Assembly: GCA_963700895.1 (NCBI GenBank)
Contig: CAVOZI010000012.1
Coordinates: 1 to 64,000, forward strand
Direction of reading: 5' to 3'
DNA length: 64,000 bases
Source: Anderseniella sp963700895
GTDB lineage: Bacteria > Pseudomonadota > Alphaproteobacteria > Rhizobiales > Aestuariivirgaceae
The notes under the pieces were generated by a model. It saw only the letters and a program-made list of their open reading frames with translations, had not been told where the DNA came from and ran no database searches. Positions 25,803 through 34,704 of the stretch are shown piece by piece. Both the position numbers and the translations under genes were made by a program. The first letter of the stretch is position 1. Every line of letters starts with the position of its first letter.

Positions 25803-26102
25803 ATGTTCAGGAAACCGAAGCTTTTCGACGTGCTGACTTTCTTCGGCTGCTGTGCGCTGCTGGCCTGGCTAGGCTGGCACGGGCTGGAAGGGCCGCGCGG
25901 GCTCGACAACTACGCCCGTCTGGAGGCCAAGCTGACGTCCACTGAGGAAGCCCTTGCCCAGGTGACGCAAAAGCGCGAAGCTGTTGAAGCGCGGGTAACC
26001 CTGATGCGGCCTGAGAGCGTCGATCCCGACATGGCCTCCGAGCTGGTGCGGGAGATGCTGGGCTATGAAAAACATAACTCGATTGTGGTTAAGTATAATT
26101 AA
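25803..26102 (+). CDS. Septum formation initiator family protein (FtsB/DivIC-like)
   Basis: Small bitopic cell-division protein of 99 residues from ATG 25803 (MFRKPKLFDVLTFFGCC). It has a short cytoplasmic N-terminus, one membrane helix (about residues 8-26) and a periplasmic coiled coil (LEAKLTSTEEALAQVTQKREAVEARV), then LMRPESVDPDMASELVREMLGY, the conserved segment of the alphaproteobacterial family. Position between eno and pdhA is conserved in the class. It would work in the FtsQLB subcomplex of the divisome. Confidence 0.88.
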   Translation: MFRKPKLFDVLTFFGCCALLAWLGWHGLEGPRGLDNYARLEAKLTSTEEALAQVTQKREAVEARVTLMRPESVDPDMASELVREMLGYEKHNSIVVKYN

Positions 26103-26296
26103 GCCTACTGATTTTGCTGGCTAATTTCTTCCGTAACCAAATTTCAGTTAATTAGACTACTGGCCAGCTATGGCCGGCGAATTTCATGCTATTCATCCCT
26201 TGACGGGAGGGTTTCAACCTCCGGTGTTGATGCCGCATCTGCGGGAAACAAGGTGGATTCCGCCTGTCCTGAAGATGCTCGACAGGGAGCACAAGC

Positions 26297-27319
26297 ATGG
26301 CGAAAGCTGCCAAGAAGGCCTCCGGCAAGGATGCCGCCAAATCGAATTCCCCCTTCACAAAGGAACAGGACCTCAAAGCCTACGAGGACATGCTGCTGAT
26401 CCGCCGTTTCGAGGAGAAGGCAGGACAGTTGTACGGTATGGGTCACATCGGCGGGTTCTGCCATCTCTATATCGGCCAGGAAGCGGTCGTCGTCGGCATG
26501 GAGATGTCGATGCAGGAGGGCGACCAGGTGATCACCTCCTACCGCGACCACGGCCACATGCTGGCCACCGACATGGACCCGAAGGGCGTGATGGCCGAAC
26601 TGACCGGGCGCAAGGGCGGCTACTCGAAGGGCAAGGGCGGCTCGATGCACATGTTCTCCCGCGAGAAGCAGTTCTATGGCGGGCACGGCATCGTCGGTGC
26701 GCAGGTGCCGCTGGGCGCGGGGCTGGCCTTTGCCAACAAGTACCGTGACAACGGCAAGGTGTCCGCGACCTATTTCGGTGAAGGCGCGACCAACCAGGGC
26801 CAGGTTTACGAGACGTTCAACATGGCTTCGATCTGGAAGCTGCCGGTGATCTTCGTCATCGAGAACAACGGCTATGCCATGGGCACGGCAGTAAGGCGCT
26901 CCGCCGCGCTGGCCGAGGAACTGTTCAACCGCGGTTCAGTGTACGGCATTCCGGGCGAGCAGGTGGACGGCATGGACGTGCGCGCGGTGAAGGAGGCGGC
27001 CGACCGCGCCACCGGGCACTGCCGCTCCGGCAAGGGGCCGTACATTCTTGAAATGAAGACCTACAGATACCGTGGCCACTCGATGTCGGACCCGGCCAAG
27101 TACCGCACCCGCGACGAGGTGCAGAAGATGCGCGAGGAGCATGACCCGATCGAGCAGGTCAAGCGCCGGCTGTCTGGGGATCACGGCATCAGCGATGACG
27201 ACATCAAGGCGGTCGACGCGCGAATCCGCAAGATCGTCACCGAGTCTGCCGACTTTGCGCAGAATGATCCGCTGCCCGATGTGTCGGAACTGTGGACAGA
27301 TGTGTACGTGGAAGCGTGA
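26297..27319 (+). CDS. pdhA: Pyruvate dehydrogenase E1 subunit alpha
   Basis: Thiamin-diphosphate-dependent decarboxylation of pyruvate, together with PdhB. The protein has 340 residues. The TPP motif reads GEGATNQGQVYETFNMASIW ending in ENNGYAMGT. The phosphorylation-loop region RYRGHSMSDPAKYR and the N-terminal MLLIRRFEEKAGQLYGMGHI are typical of alphaproteobacterial and mitochondrial E1 alpha. First gene of pdhA-pdhB-pdhC-lpd, with spacings of only 12-14 bp, so probably one transcript. Confidence 0.97.
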   Translation: MAKAAKKASGKDAAKSNSPFTKEQDLKAYEDMLLIRRFEEKAGQLYGMGHIGGFCHLYIGQEAVVVGMEMSMQEGDQVITSYRDHGHMLATDMDPKGVMAELTGRKGGYSKGKGGSMHMFSREKQFYGGHGIVGAQVPLGAGLAFANKYRDNGKVSATYFGEGATNQGQVYETFNMASIWKLPVIFVIENNGYAMGTAVRRSAALAEELFNRGSVYGIPGEQVDGMDVRAVKEAADRATGHCRSGKGPYILEMKTYRYRGHSMSDPAKYRTRDEVQKMREEHDPIEQVKRRLSGDHGISDDDIKAVDARIRKIVTESADFAQNDPLPDVSELWTDVYVEA

Positions 27320-27333
27320 GGGAGGGCTGAACG

Positions 27334-28785
27334 ATGCCAACTGATATTCTGATGCCGGCCCTGTCGCCCACCATGGAAGAGGGCAAGCTAGCGCGCTGGC
27401 TGGTGAAGGAGGGCGACCAGGTGTCGTCCGGCGACATCATTGCCGAGATCGAGACCGACAAGGCGACCATGGAAGTGGAAGCGGTCGACGAAGGAACCGT
27501 TGCCGCCATCAAGGTGGCCGAAGGCACCGAGGGCGTGAAGGTGAACACCGTCATCGCCGTGCTGGCGGGTGAAGGAGAGGACGCATCGGCCGCAGCCGAA
27601 AGCGGCGGTGGCAATGGCAAGTCCGGCGGCAATGGCAGCGCAGAGAAATCGGACAGCGGTGTTGCCGGCGGCGGCGAGGCTGTCGTGAAGCCGGCCGAAG
27701 CAATTGCGGATGCGCCGGTGAAGGCGCCGGAGCCGCTGACTGCTCCCGCACTGTCTGCGGGTGCCTCGAAGGCTGCCGTTCCGGAAGTGCCGGAAGGCAC
27801 CGAAATGGTCGAGATGACGGTGCGCGAGGCGCTGAACCAGGCGATGGCCGAAGAAATGCGCCGCGATGGCGATGTATTCCTGATGGGCGAGGAAGTGGCC
27901 GAATACCAGGGCGCCTACAAGGTCAGCCAGGGATTGCTGGAAGAGTTCGGCGCAAGGCGCGTGATCGACACGCCGATCACCGAACACGGCTTCACCGGCA
28001 TCGCAGTGGGCGCGGCGTTTGCGGGTTTGAGGCCCATTGTCGAGTTCATGACCTTCAACTTCGCCATGCAGGCCATCGACCACATCATCAACTCCGCCGC
28101 AAAGACGCTGTACATGTCGGGCGGCCAGATGGGTTGCCCCATCGTGTTCCGTGGAGCCAATGGCGCAGCGGCGCGGGTGGCCGCCCAGCACAGCCAGGAT
28201 TATGCGTCGTGGTATGCGCATGTGCCGGGGTTGAAGGTGGTGATGCCATACACGGCAGCGGACGCGAAGGGCCTTCTCAAGGCGGCGATCCGCGACCCGA
28301 ACCCGGTGATCTTCCTGGAAAACGAGATCCTTTACGGCAAGACCTTTGAAGTGCCGAAGGTCGACGACTGGGTCGTGCCGATCGGCAAGGCGAAGGTGGC
28401 TCGCGCCGGGTCGCACGTGACCATCGTGTCGTGGGGCATCGGCATGGGCTATGCGCTCGGCGCGGCCGACAAGCTGGCGGGAGACGGCATTGAGGCGGAG
28501 GTGATCGACCTGCGCTCGCTGCGCCCGTACGACCTGCCGGCGGTGATCGACAGCGTCAAGAAGACCAACCGCTGCGTGGTGGTCGAGGAAGCCTGGCCGG
28601 TGGCGTCGATGGGCTCCCACATTGCCGCTGAAATCATGACGCACGCGTTTGACTATCTCGATGCGCCGGTTGCCCGGGTCAACGGCAAGGACGTGCCGAT
28701 GCCCTACGCCGCCAACCTGGAAAAGCTGGCGCTGCCCAACGTCGATGAAGTGGTGGAGGCGGCCAAGGCCGTCCTCTACGTGTAA
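27334..28785 (+). CDS. pdhB: Pyruvate dehydrogenase E1 subunit beta with N-terminal lipoyl domain
   Basis: The 483-residue protein has two parts. Residues 1-80 form a lipoyl domain (PTDILMPALSPTMEEGKLAR, with the lipoylated Lys in EIETDKATMEVEAVDEG). An Ala/Gly/Pro/Glu-rich linker follows, and from about residue 155 comes the transketolase-like E1 beta (VREALNQAMAEEMRRDGDVF). A lipoyl domain on E1 beta is a known alphaproteobacterial feature. The lipoyl domain is nearly identical to that of the downstream E2, which points to ancestral domain copying. Confidence 0.97.
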   Translation: MPTDILMPALSPTMEEGKLARWLVKEGDQVSSGDIIAEIETDKATMEVEAVDEGTVAAIKVAEGTEGVKVNTVIAVLAGEGEDASAAAESGGGNGKSGGNGSAEKSDSGVAGGGEAVVKPAEAIADAPVKAPEPLTAPALSAGASKAAVPEVPEGTEMVEMTVREALNQAMAEEMRRDGDVFLMGEEVAEYQGAYKVSQGLLEEFGARRVIDTPITEHGFTGIAVGAAFAGLRPIVEFMTFNFAMQAIDHIINSAAKTLYMSGGQMGCPIVFRGANGAAARVAAQHSQDYASWYAHVPGLKVVMPYTAADAKGLLKAAIRDPNPVIFLENEILYGKTFEVPKVDDWVVPIGKAKVARAGSHVTIVSWGIGMGYALGAADKLAGDGIEAEVIDLRSLRPYDLPAVIDSVKKTNRCVVVEEAWPVASMGSHIAAEIMTHAFDYLDAPVARVNGKDVPMPYAANLEKLALPNVDEVVEAAKAVLYV

Positions 28786-28799
28786 GGGAGGACCGCGAC

Positions 28800-30140
28800 A
28801 TGCCAACGGAAATCCTGATGCCCGCCCTGTCGCCGACAATGGAAAAGGGCAAGCTTGCCAGATGGCTCGTCAAGGAAGGCGATACGGTGTCGTCAGGCGA
28901 CATCATCGCCGAGATCGAGACCGACAAGGCGACCATGGAAGTGGAAGCCGTGGACGAGGGCAAGGTCGGCAAGATCCTCGTAGCCGAGGGCACCGACGAC
29001 GTGGCGGTGAACACGGCGATTGCGGTGCTGCTCGAAGAAGGCGAAAGCGCCGGGGACATCAAGTCAACCGGCGAGGAGAAGAAGCCTGCGCCAGCGCCGA
29101 AAGCCGAGGCAAAGGCAGAAGCTGCGCCTCAGCCCAAGGCCGAGGCGCCGGCACCAACCGCTCCGGCAACGAAGGCTGCTGCGCCTGTGCGCGAGCCTGA
29201 CAGCCGCATCTTCGCCTCGCCCCTGGCGCGGCGCATCGCCAGGCAGAACGGCATCGACATTGCGCTGCTGAGCGGTTCCGGTCCGCATGGCCGCATCGTC
29301 AAGGCCGACGTCGAGAAAGCGCAGAAGGAGGGCGTTCCCGCTGCCGCGCTGAAGGCTGGCGCGCCTGCGGCTGCTCCGGCGGCGGCACCTGCTGCGACCG
29401 GCCCATCCGACGACATGGTGCGCCGGCTGTTTGCCGAAGGTTCCTACGAGGAACTGCCGCACGACGGCATGCGCAAGACTATCGCCGCTCGCCTTTCCGA
29501 GAGCAACCAGACGGTACCGTCCTACAACATTTCGGTGGACTGCCAACTCGACGCGCTACTCAAGCTGCGCGGAGAGCTGAACGCTGCGGCACCGCAGAAG
29601 GACGGCAAGCCCACCTACAAGCTGTCGGTCAACGACTTCATCATCAAGGCGCTGGCGCTGGCGCTGCGCGATGTGCCGATGGCCAACGGCTCGTGGACCT
29701 CGACCGCGCGGCTGCTGCACAAGCACGCCGACGTTGGTGTGGCGGTGTCCATTCCCGACGGGCTAATCACGCCGATTGTGCGCCGGGCCGAGGAAAAGCC
29801 GCTGTCGGTGATCTCTGCAGAGGTCAAGGACATGGCGGGCCGGGCGCGGACCAAGAAGCTGAAGCCCGAGGAATACCAGGGCGGCACCACGGCGGTGTCC
29901 AACCTCGGCATGTTCGGCGTCGACAGTTTCACCTCGATCATCAACCCGCCGCACGCCTCCATTGTGTCGATCGGGGCGGGCGTGGAAAAGCCTGTGGTGA
30001 AGAACGGCGCGGTTGCAATCGCCACGGTGATGAACGCCACGTTCGCCTTCGACCACCGGGTGATCGACGGCGCGCTGGGCGCGGAACTGGCGAGCGCCTT
30101 CCGCCACTATGTCGAAAACCCGATGGCGATGCTGGTGTAG
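28800..30140 (+). CDS. pdhC: Pyruvate dehydrogenase E2, dihydrolipoamide acetyltransferase
   Basis: Core of the PDH complex; transfers acetyl groups from lipoate to CoA. In order, the 446-residue protein has one lipoyl domain (Lys in EIETDKATMEVEAVDEG), an Ala/Pro/Lys linker, the peripheral subunit-binding domain (RIFASPLARRIARQNGIDIA, about residues 136-175), a second Ala-rich linker, and the catalytic domain ending in FAFDHRVIDGALGAELASAF, which holds the active-site DHRxxDG. Fourteen bp after pdhB. Confidence 0.97.
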   Translation: MPTEILMPALSPTMEKGKLARWLVKEGDTVSSGDIIAEIETDKATMEVEAVDEGKVGKILVAEGTDDVAVNTAIAVLLEEGESAGDIKSTGEEKKPAPAPKAEAKAEAAPQPKAEAPAPTAPATKAAAPVREPDSRIFASPLARRIARQNGIDIALLSGSGPHGRIVKADVEKAQKEGVPAAALKAGAPAAAPAAAPAATGPSDDMVRRLFAEGSYEELPHDGMRKTIAARLSESNQTVPSYNISVDCQLDALLKLRGELNAAAPQKDGKPTYKLSVNDFIIKALALALRDVPMANGSWTSTARLLHKHADVGVAVSIPDGLITPIVRRAEEKPLSVISAEVKDMAGRARTKKLKPEEYQGGTTAVSNLGMFGVDSFTSIINPPHASIVSIGAGVEKPVVKNGAVAIATVMNATFAFDHRVIDGALGAELASAFRHYVENPMAMLV

Positions 30141-30152
30141 GGAGCGGGAACG

Positions 30153-31598
30153 ATGGCAGACACTACATTCGACGTGATCATCATCGGGTCCGGCCCCGGC
30201 GGCTATGTGACCGCGATTCGCGCCGCACAGCTTGGCCTGAAGACGGCCATAGTCGAGCGCGAGCACCTTGGCGGCATCTGCCTGAACTGGGGCTGCATCC
30301 CGACCAAGGCGCTGCTGCGCTCGGCCGAGATCTACCACTACATGAACCACGCCAAGGACTATGGCCTGAGCGCGCAGAACGTCAGTTTTGATGCCGCTGC
30401 CGTGGTGAAGCGCTCGCGCGGCGTGTCGGGCCGGTTGAACGGCGGCGTGGGCCACCTGCTGAAGAAGAACAAGGTGCAGGTGATCTGGGGCGAGGCCAAG
30501 ATTTCGAAGCCCGGCGAGGTTGTTGTGTCGAAGTCGTCCAAGAAGGCGATGGAACCCGCTCTCCCTGCACCCAAGGACGCCGCAGGCGAGGGCACCTACA
30601 AGGCCAAGCACATCATCGTGGCGACTGGCGCGCGCCCGCGCGTGCTGCCCGGCATCGAACCGGATGGCAAGCTGGTGTGGACCTATTTCGAGGCCATGGT
30701 GCCGCCGGAAATGCCGAAGTCGCTGCTGGTCGTGGGCTCCGGCGCCATCGGCATCGAGTTCGCCAGCTTTTACAACGCGATGGGCGTGGATGTTACAGTG
30801 GTCGAGATCATGGACCAGATCATGCCGGTGGAAGACACCGAGATCGCCGGCATCGCCCGCAAGCAGCTTGAGAAGCAGGGCCTGAAGATCATGACCGGCG
30901 CCAAGGTGGCCGGGCTGAACAAGGGCTCCAACGACGTCACCGCCACCATCGAGACCAAGGACGGCAAGAAGGCCGAACTGAAGGTGGACCGGGTGATTTC
31001 CGCTGTCGGTGTCGTTGGCAACATCGAGAATATCGGGCTTGAGGCACTGGGCGTGAAGACGGACCGGGGCTGCGTGGTGATCGACGGTTATGGCCGCACC
31101 AATGTCGACGGTATCCATGCCATCGGCGACGTGGCCGGCCCGCCCATGCTGGCGCACAAGGCCGAGCATGAAGGCGTCATCTGCGTCGAGAAGATTGCCG
31201 GGGTGAAGAACGTGCACCCGATGAAGAAGGAGCAGATTCCAGGCTGCACCTATTGCCACCCGCAGGTCGCGTCAGTGGGCCTGACCGAGCGCGCGGCCAA
31301 GGAAAAGGGCATCGAGGTCAAGATCGGCAAGTTCCCGTTCCTCGCCAACGGCAAGGCCATCGCGCTGGGCGAGGACCAGGGGCTGATCAAGACCATCTTC
31401 GACAAGAAGACCGGGCAGTTGCTGGGCGCGCACATGGTGGGGGCGGAAGTCACCGAACTGATACAGGGCTTCGTTATCGCCATGGTGCTGGAGACCACGG
31501 AAGAAGACCTCATGCACACGGTGTTTCCGCATCCGACACTGTCGGAAATGATGCATGAATCGGTGCTTGATGCGTACGGCCGGGTTATCCATATGTGA
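30153..31598 (+). CDS. lpdA: Dihydrolipoyl dehydrogenase
   Basis: Reoxidises dihydrolipoamide with FAD and NAD+. The 481-residue protein shows the FAD site IIIGSGPGGYVTAIRAAQLG, the redox disulfide GGICLNWGCIPTKALLRSAE, the NAD site LVVGSGAIGIEFASFYNAMG, and the C-terminal His-Glu segment HTVFPHPTLSEMMHESVLDA. It is encoded 12 bp after pdhC. An insertion around KSSKKAMEPALPAPKDAAGE (near residue 130) is characteristic of the alphaproteobacterial PDH-linked enzyme. Confidence 0.97.
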   Translation: MADTTFDVIIIGSGPGGYVTAIRAAQLGLKTAIVEREHLGGICLNWGCIPTKALLRSAEIYHYMNHAKDYGLSAQNVSFDAAAVVKRSRGVSGRLNGGVGHLLKKNKVQVIWGEAKISKPGEVVVSKSSKKAMEPALPAPKDAAGEGTYKAKHIIVATGARPRVLPGIEPDGKLVWTYFEAMVPPEMPKSLLVVGSGAIGIEFASFYNAMGVDVTVVEIMDQIMPVEDTEIAGIARKQLEKQGLKIMTGAKVAGLNKGSNDVTATIETKDGKKAELKVDRVISAVGVVGNIENIGLEALGVKTDRGCVVIDGYGRTNVDGIHAIGDVAGPPMLAHKAEHEGVICVEKIAGVKNVHPMKKEQIPGCTYCHPQVASVGLTERAAKEKGIEVKIGKFPFLANGKAIALGEDQGLIKTIFDKKTGQLLGAHMVGAEVTELIQGFVIAMVLETTEEDLMHTVFPHPTLSEMMHESVLDAYGRVIHM

Positions 31599-31648
31599 TC
31601 GGACCGCAATTCCGTTGCGGCAGCACTGAAGCACTGGAGGGACTTCGC

Positions 31649-31945
31649 ATGAGCATCGCAGAAATCATGAGCTTGGGTGGCGGCGTGGGCATATTCGGCA
31701 CGCTGTTCATCGGCGCCATCGCCGGGTGGATCGCCGAGAAGCTGACCGGATCGGACCATGGCCTGCTGACCAACATATTCATGGGCATCCTCGGCTCGTT
31801 CGCCGGCGGCTGGCTAGCCAACGCGATAGGCCTGCAGCTCGGCATGATCTTCCAGGGCTGGTTCTGGGGCAATCTGCTCGTGTCGGTTGTTGGGGCTGTT
31901 CTGCTGATTACCGTTTATCGTATGCTGCGCGGGCGGCGGGCCTGA
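31649..31945 (+). CDS. GlsB/YeaQ/YmgE-family small membrane protein, copy 1
   Basis: Transglycosylase-associated (PF04226-type) protein of 98 residues, ATG 31649 with GGAGGG upstream. Three hydrophobic, glycine-rich helices are present, with the family motif GAIAGWIAEKLTGSDHGLLTNIFMGILGSF. Family members are stress-induced inner-membrane proteins of unknown mechanism. A second, shorter paralogue follows 51 bp downstream; both lie between the PDH operon and lipA. Confidence 0.85.
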   Translation: MSIAEIMSLGGGVGIFGTLFIGAIAGWIAEKLTGSDHGLLTNIFMGILGSFAGGWLANAIGLQLGMIFQGWFWGNLLVSVVGAVLLITVYRMLRGRRA

Positions 31946-31996
31946 ACCGGGTCCGCTTTCACTGGAAACAGGCGGCAAGCCTGACAGGAGGGCATT

Positions 31997-32245
31997 ATGG
32001 AAGGATTTGGCTGGATCATGACGATCATTCTCGGCGGCCTAGCCGGGTGGATCGCCGAAAAGGTGATGAAGTTCGACACCGGACTTCTTATGAACATCGT
32101 GCTGGGCATCGTGGGTGCTGTTGTCGGCAACTTCCTGCTCGGCCTTGTCGGCATCGGGCTTGGCGGCCTTGTCGGCCAGCTCATCGTGGCTGTGTTTGGC
32201 GCCTGCGTACTGATCTTCGGATACCGGGCAATCAAGGGCCGCTGA
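31997..32245 (+). CDS. GlsB/YeaQ/YmgE-family small membrane protein, copy 2
   Basis: An 82-residue paralogue of the preceding gene with the same motif, ILGGLAGWIAEKVMKFDTGL followed by LMNIVLGIVGAVVGNFLLG. Three glycine-rich membrane helices. The ribosome site GACAGGAGG is strong. lipA starts one base after its stop, so translation of lipA is probably coupled to this gene. Confidence 0.87.
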   Translation: MEGFGWIMTIILGGLAGWIAEKVMKFDTGLLMNIVLGIVGAVVGNFLLGLVGIGLGGLVGQLIVAVFGACVLIFGYRAIKGR

Positions 32246-32246
32246 C

Positions 32247-33224
32247 TTGACCACCATTCTCGACACCGTTACCGGCGGCCAGCCGGCCAAGCCAAGGCAC
32301 CCGGAGAAGGCCCACAAGCCAGACAACCCGGTGCAGCGGCAGAAGCCGGACTGGCTGCGCGTCAAGGCGCCGGTTTCCCTGAAGTATCAGGAAACCCGCA
32401 AGCTGGTGCGCGACCACAAGCTGGTGACGGTGTGCGAGGAGGCGGGCTGCCCCAATATCGGCGAGTGCTGGGAGAAGAAGCACGCGACGTTCATGATCAT
32501 GGGCGACACCTGCACCCGCGCCTGCGCCTTCTGCAATGTGCGGACCGGGATGCCCGAGGCGCTCGATGCCGATGAGCCGAACCGCGTGGCGGATGCAGTG
32601 GCCAAGATGGGCCTGACCCACGCCGTCATTACCTCGGTGGACCGCGACGACCTTGCCGATGGCGGCGCGGACCACTTCGCCCGGGTCATCCGCGCCATCC
32701 GTGTGGCTGCGCCCGCTACGACGATCGAGGTGCTGACACCGGACTTCCTGCGCAAGGACGGGGCGCTGGAGGTGGTTGTCGAGGCAAGACCTGACGTGTT
32801 CAACCACAACCTGGAGACCGTTCCGCATCTCTATCCGCGCATCCGGCTGGGTGCGCGCTATTTTCACTCGCTGCGCCTGCTGCAGCGGGTGAAGGAGCTT
32901 GATCCGGCCATGTTCACCAAGTCCGGCATCATGGTGGGCCTTGGCGAGAGCCGCGAAGAGATTCTGCAGGTGATGGACGACATGCGCTCGGCCAGCATCG
33001 ACTTCATGACCATCGGCCAGTACCTGCAACCGACGGCAAAGCACGCCGCCATCGACCGGTTCTGGACGCCGGACGAGTTCAAGGCGCTGGAAACGAGCGC
33101 CTACGCCAAGGGCTTCCTGATGGTGTCTGCCAGCCCGCTGACGCGCTCCTCTCACCATGCAGGCGATGACTTCGCCCGGCTGCGGGCAGCGCGCGAGGCC
33201 AGGCTTGCCCGCAGGGGCGCCTGA
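32247..33224 (+). CDS. lipA: Lipoyl synthase
   Basis: Radical-SAM enzyme that inserts sulfur into octanoyl groups to make lipoate on E2 and on the E1 beta lipoyl domain encoded just upstream. The 325-residue protein has the auxiliary cluster cysteines CEEAGCPNIGEC and the SAM cluster CTRACAFC. The C-terminal SPLTRSSHHAGDDF supplies the serine that ligates the auxiliary cluster. The start is TTG 32247, one base after the preceding stop, with AAGGG upstream; no ATG is available before the conserved region. Confidence 0.95.
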   Translation: MTTILDTVTGGQPAKPRHPEKAHKPDNPVQRQKPDWLRVKAPVSLKYQETRKLVRDHKLVTVCEEAGCPNIGECWEKKHATFMIMGDTCTRACAFCNVRTGMPEALDADEPNRVADAVAKMGLTHAVITSVDRDDLADGGADHFARVIRAIRVAAPATTIEVLTPDFLRKDGALEVVVEARPDVFNHNLETVPHLYPRIRLGARYFHSLRLLQRVKELDPAMFTKSGIMVGLGESREEILQVMDDMRSASIDFMTIGQYLQPTAKHAAIDRFWTPDEFKALETSAYAKGFLMVSASPLTRSSHHAGDDFARLRAAREARLARRGA

Positions 33225-33240
33225 GCGCGGGCAGTCCGGG

Positions 33241-33705
33241 GTGGCGAATTTCCAGACCACAAGACGGGTGGCGTTCGAGCCGGAACTGCTGTTCTCCATT
33301 GTCGCAGACGTGGCGCGCTACGGCGAATTCGTGCCGTTGTGCACTGGCGCGAAGGTGTGGGACGAACGCACCGACGAGCAGGGCAGGCGGTGCTTCCGGG
33401 CCAGCCTCGACATCGCCTATCCCAAGCTTGGCCTGAAGGAGACGTTCGTTTCGGACGTGGTGGTTGACCCCGGTCGGCTGACCATTCGCGCCACCTCCAG
33501 CGAGGGGCCGGTGAAGCACATCGACAACCGCTGGCTGTTTTCGGCGGCGCGGGGCGGCTGCGACATCGATTTTCACCTCGATTACCAGATGTCGTCGCGG
33601 CTTTTGCAGATGGCAATGGCCGGCGTGTTCGACGCGGCAGTGCGCAAGATCATGACTGCTTTCGAGGAGCGCGCCCGGAGCTTGTCAGGTGGCGGCACGG
33701 CTTGA
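33241..33705 (+). CDS. Coq10/RatA-family START-domain protein
   Basis: Ubiquinone-binding-type START protein. From GTG 33241 it encodes 154 residues (VANFQTTRRVAFEPELLFSI); a longer reading into lipA lacks resemblance. Motifs are VADVARYGEFVPLC, LGLKETFVSDVVVDPG and the C-terminal helix AVRKIMTAFEERARSL. The RatA toxin name is historical; in alphaproteobacteria the role is more likely ubiquinone delivery to respiration. Adjacent to lipA, as in many relatives. Confidence 0.88.
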   Translation: MANFQTTRRVAFEPELLFSIVADVARYGEFVPLCTGAKVWDERTDEQGRRCFRASLDIAYPKLGLKETFVSDVVVDPGRLTIRATSSEGPVKHIDNRWLFSAARGGCDIDFHLDYQMSSRLLQMAMAGVFDAAVRKIMTAFEERARSLSGGGTA

Positions 33706-33806
33706 ATAGCTGGAGGTGGTGGCAGGCCTGCCTTTAGTTGTTCCAGTTCAGACACTACATGTGAGGTCGAGAGCAGGGCGTGATACAGCCGAAAGGACAT
33801 CAGAAC

Positions 33807-34256
33807 ATGAAACCGGGGACATTCCTCTCGACCGCCGTTGCGGCGGCGATTGCCGCGTGCGCCTTTGCGCTGCCCGTCATTGGCAGCGCAACGCCTGCCG
33901 AGGCCGGCAGCTATGCCGAACGCAAGTACCTGAGCACACGCGATCGCGGCGATGGCGGTATTGCCGGCTTCCGGCAGCGGCAGAACCAGTATCACCGCAA
34001 CAAGGCATACCGGCATGAAGGCCGCCGCCATCACGAGCGTTACCGCCACCGCTACGGAAATTACAACCACTTCTACAACGGCTGGTACTATTCCTCTCCG
34101 TGGTGGCTGGGAGCGGTGACCGTGGCGCCGTCCTATGGCGACGACGACCAGCACGTGCAGTGGTGTTATGACCGGTATCGCTCGTACAACGAGGATCGCG
34201 ATGCCTTCAAGGGTTATGACGGCCGCTGGCACCGCTGCATCAGCCCCTACAGCTAG
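33807..34256 (+). CDS. BA14K-like exported protein
   Basis: Secreted or cell-envelope protein of 149 residues from ATG 33807 (MKPGTFLSTAVAAAIAACAF), with a signal peptide to about residue 32. The middle is His/Arg/Tyr-rich (YRHEGRRHHERYRHRYGNYN). The C-terminus carries the BA14K motif CYDRYRSYNEDRDAFKGYDG followed by RWHRC. BA14K proteins were described as Brucella immunoreactive, lectin-like antigens and are common in Hyphomicrobiales, which supports the taxonomic placement. Confidence 0.8.
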   Translation: MKPGTFLSTAVAAAIAACAFALPVIGSATPAEAGSYAERKYLSTRDRGDGGIAGFRQRQNQYHRNKAYRHEGRRHHERYRHRYGNYNHFYNGWYYSSPWWLGAVTVAPSYGDDDQHVQWCYDRYRSYNEDRDAFKGYDGRWHRCISPYS

Positions 34257-34280
34257 GCCCTGCATATTCCAGGCATAAAG

Positions 34281-34308
34281 AACCCCGGTTCAGCGATGAA
34301 CCGGGGTT
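34281..34308. terminator. Bidirectional terminator hairpin with GCGA loop
   Basis: Perfect 12-bp stem AACCCCGGTTCA / TGAACCGGGGTT around a GCGA tetraloop, between two convergent genes. A and T at the stem ends give short U-tracts in both directions. A near twin with the same loop stands at 55013-55036. Confidence 0.85.
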
Positions 34309-34339
34309 TAAAGTTGGAGGAATAAGGGAGTTTTCCTCG

Positions 34340-34606
34340 TCAGATCGGATAGTCGCGCTCCGGGTCGATGCCGCAGGTCTCAATGAACTTGCGCACTTGG
34401 ATAACCTCTTCCTTCGGCAGGGACTTGCCCGGATTCTGGAAGTTGGCGGTGTGACCGTTGAGGGTGACGTGCAGCTTGCCGTTGCCGGACTGGCCAACAT
34501 CGGCGCCCAGCTCGCCGAAGATGGTTTTGATGTCGTGGAAGTGGATGTTGGGGTTGACCGGGTGGGCGAATAGCTGGTGCAGGACCTTGCGATGACGGTG
34601 ATTCAT
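34340..34606 (-). CDS. Conserved small protein with HicA-like fold features, orphan
   Basis: ATG 34606 encodes 88 residues (MNHRHRKVLHQLFAHPVNPN). The pattern helix-strand-strand with LGADVGQSGNGKLHVTLNGH and a C-terminal helix LPKEEVIQVRKFIETCGI recalls HicA mRNA-interferase-like proteins. The usual GSH active-site histidine is not obvious, and no hicB partner lies nearby. More likely a stand-alone member of that fold than an active toxin. The flanking gene is the DMGDH-like locus. Confidence 0.55.
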   Translation of the reverse strand: MNHRHRKVLHQLFAHPVNPNIHFHDIKTIFGELGADVGQSGNGKLHVTLNGHTANFQNPGKSLPKEEVIQVRKFIETCGIDPERDYPI

Positions 34607-34704
34607 GGTTGCCGGTTGCCTCTTGCAGTTGATCAATGAGGCAAAGCTAGCCAGCCACGCGGCAGTCCGCGTTGATCGGGATCAAAGCACCGGCAGGACC
34701 GTTG

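Noticed and set aside
26208..26235. GGAGG/CCTCC inverted repeat before pdhA as a PDH-operon operator
   Set aside because: Only five paired bases with no second copy or known regulator match; too weak to call.
29763..31259. 498-codon minus-strand frame opposite pdhC and lpdA
   Set aside because: Antisense of well-conserved lpdA; low-complexity His/Gly-rich translation without any motif.
33241..33705. Toxin of a RatA-RatB toxin-antitoxin module
   Set aside because: The family name is historical; no RatB-like partner is adjacent and the location beside lipA points to a Coq10-type role.
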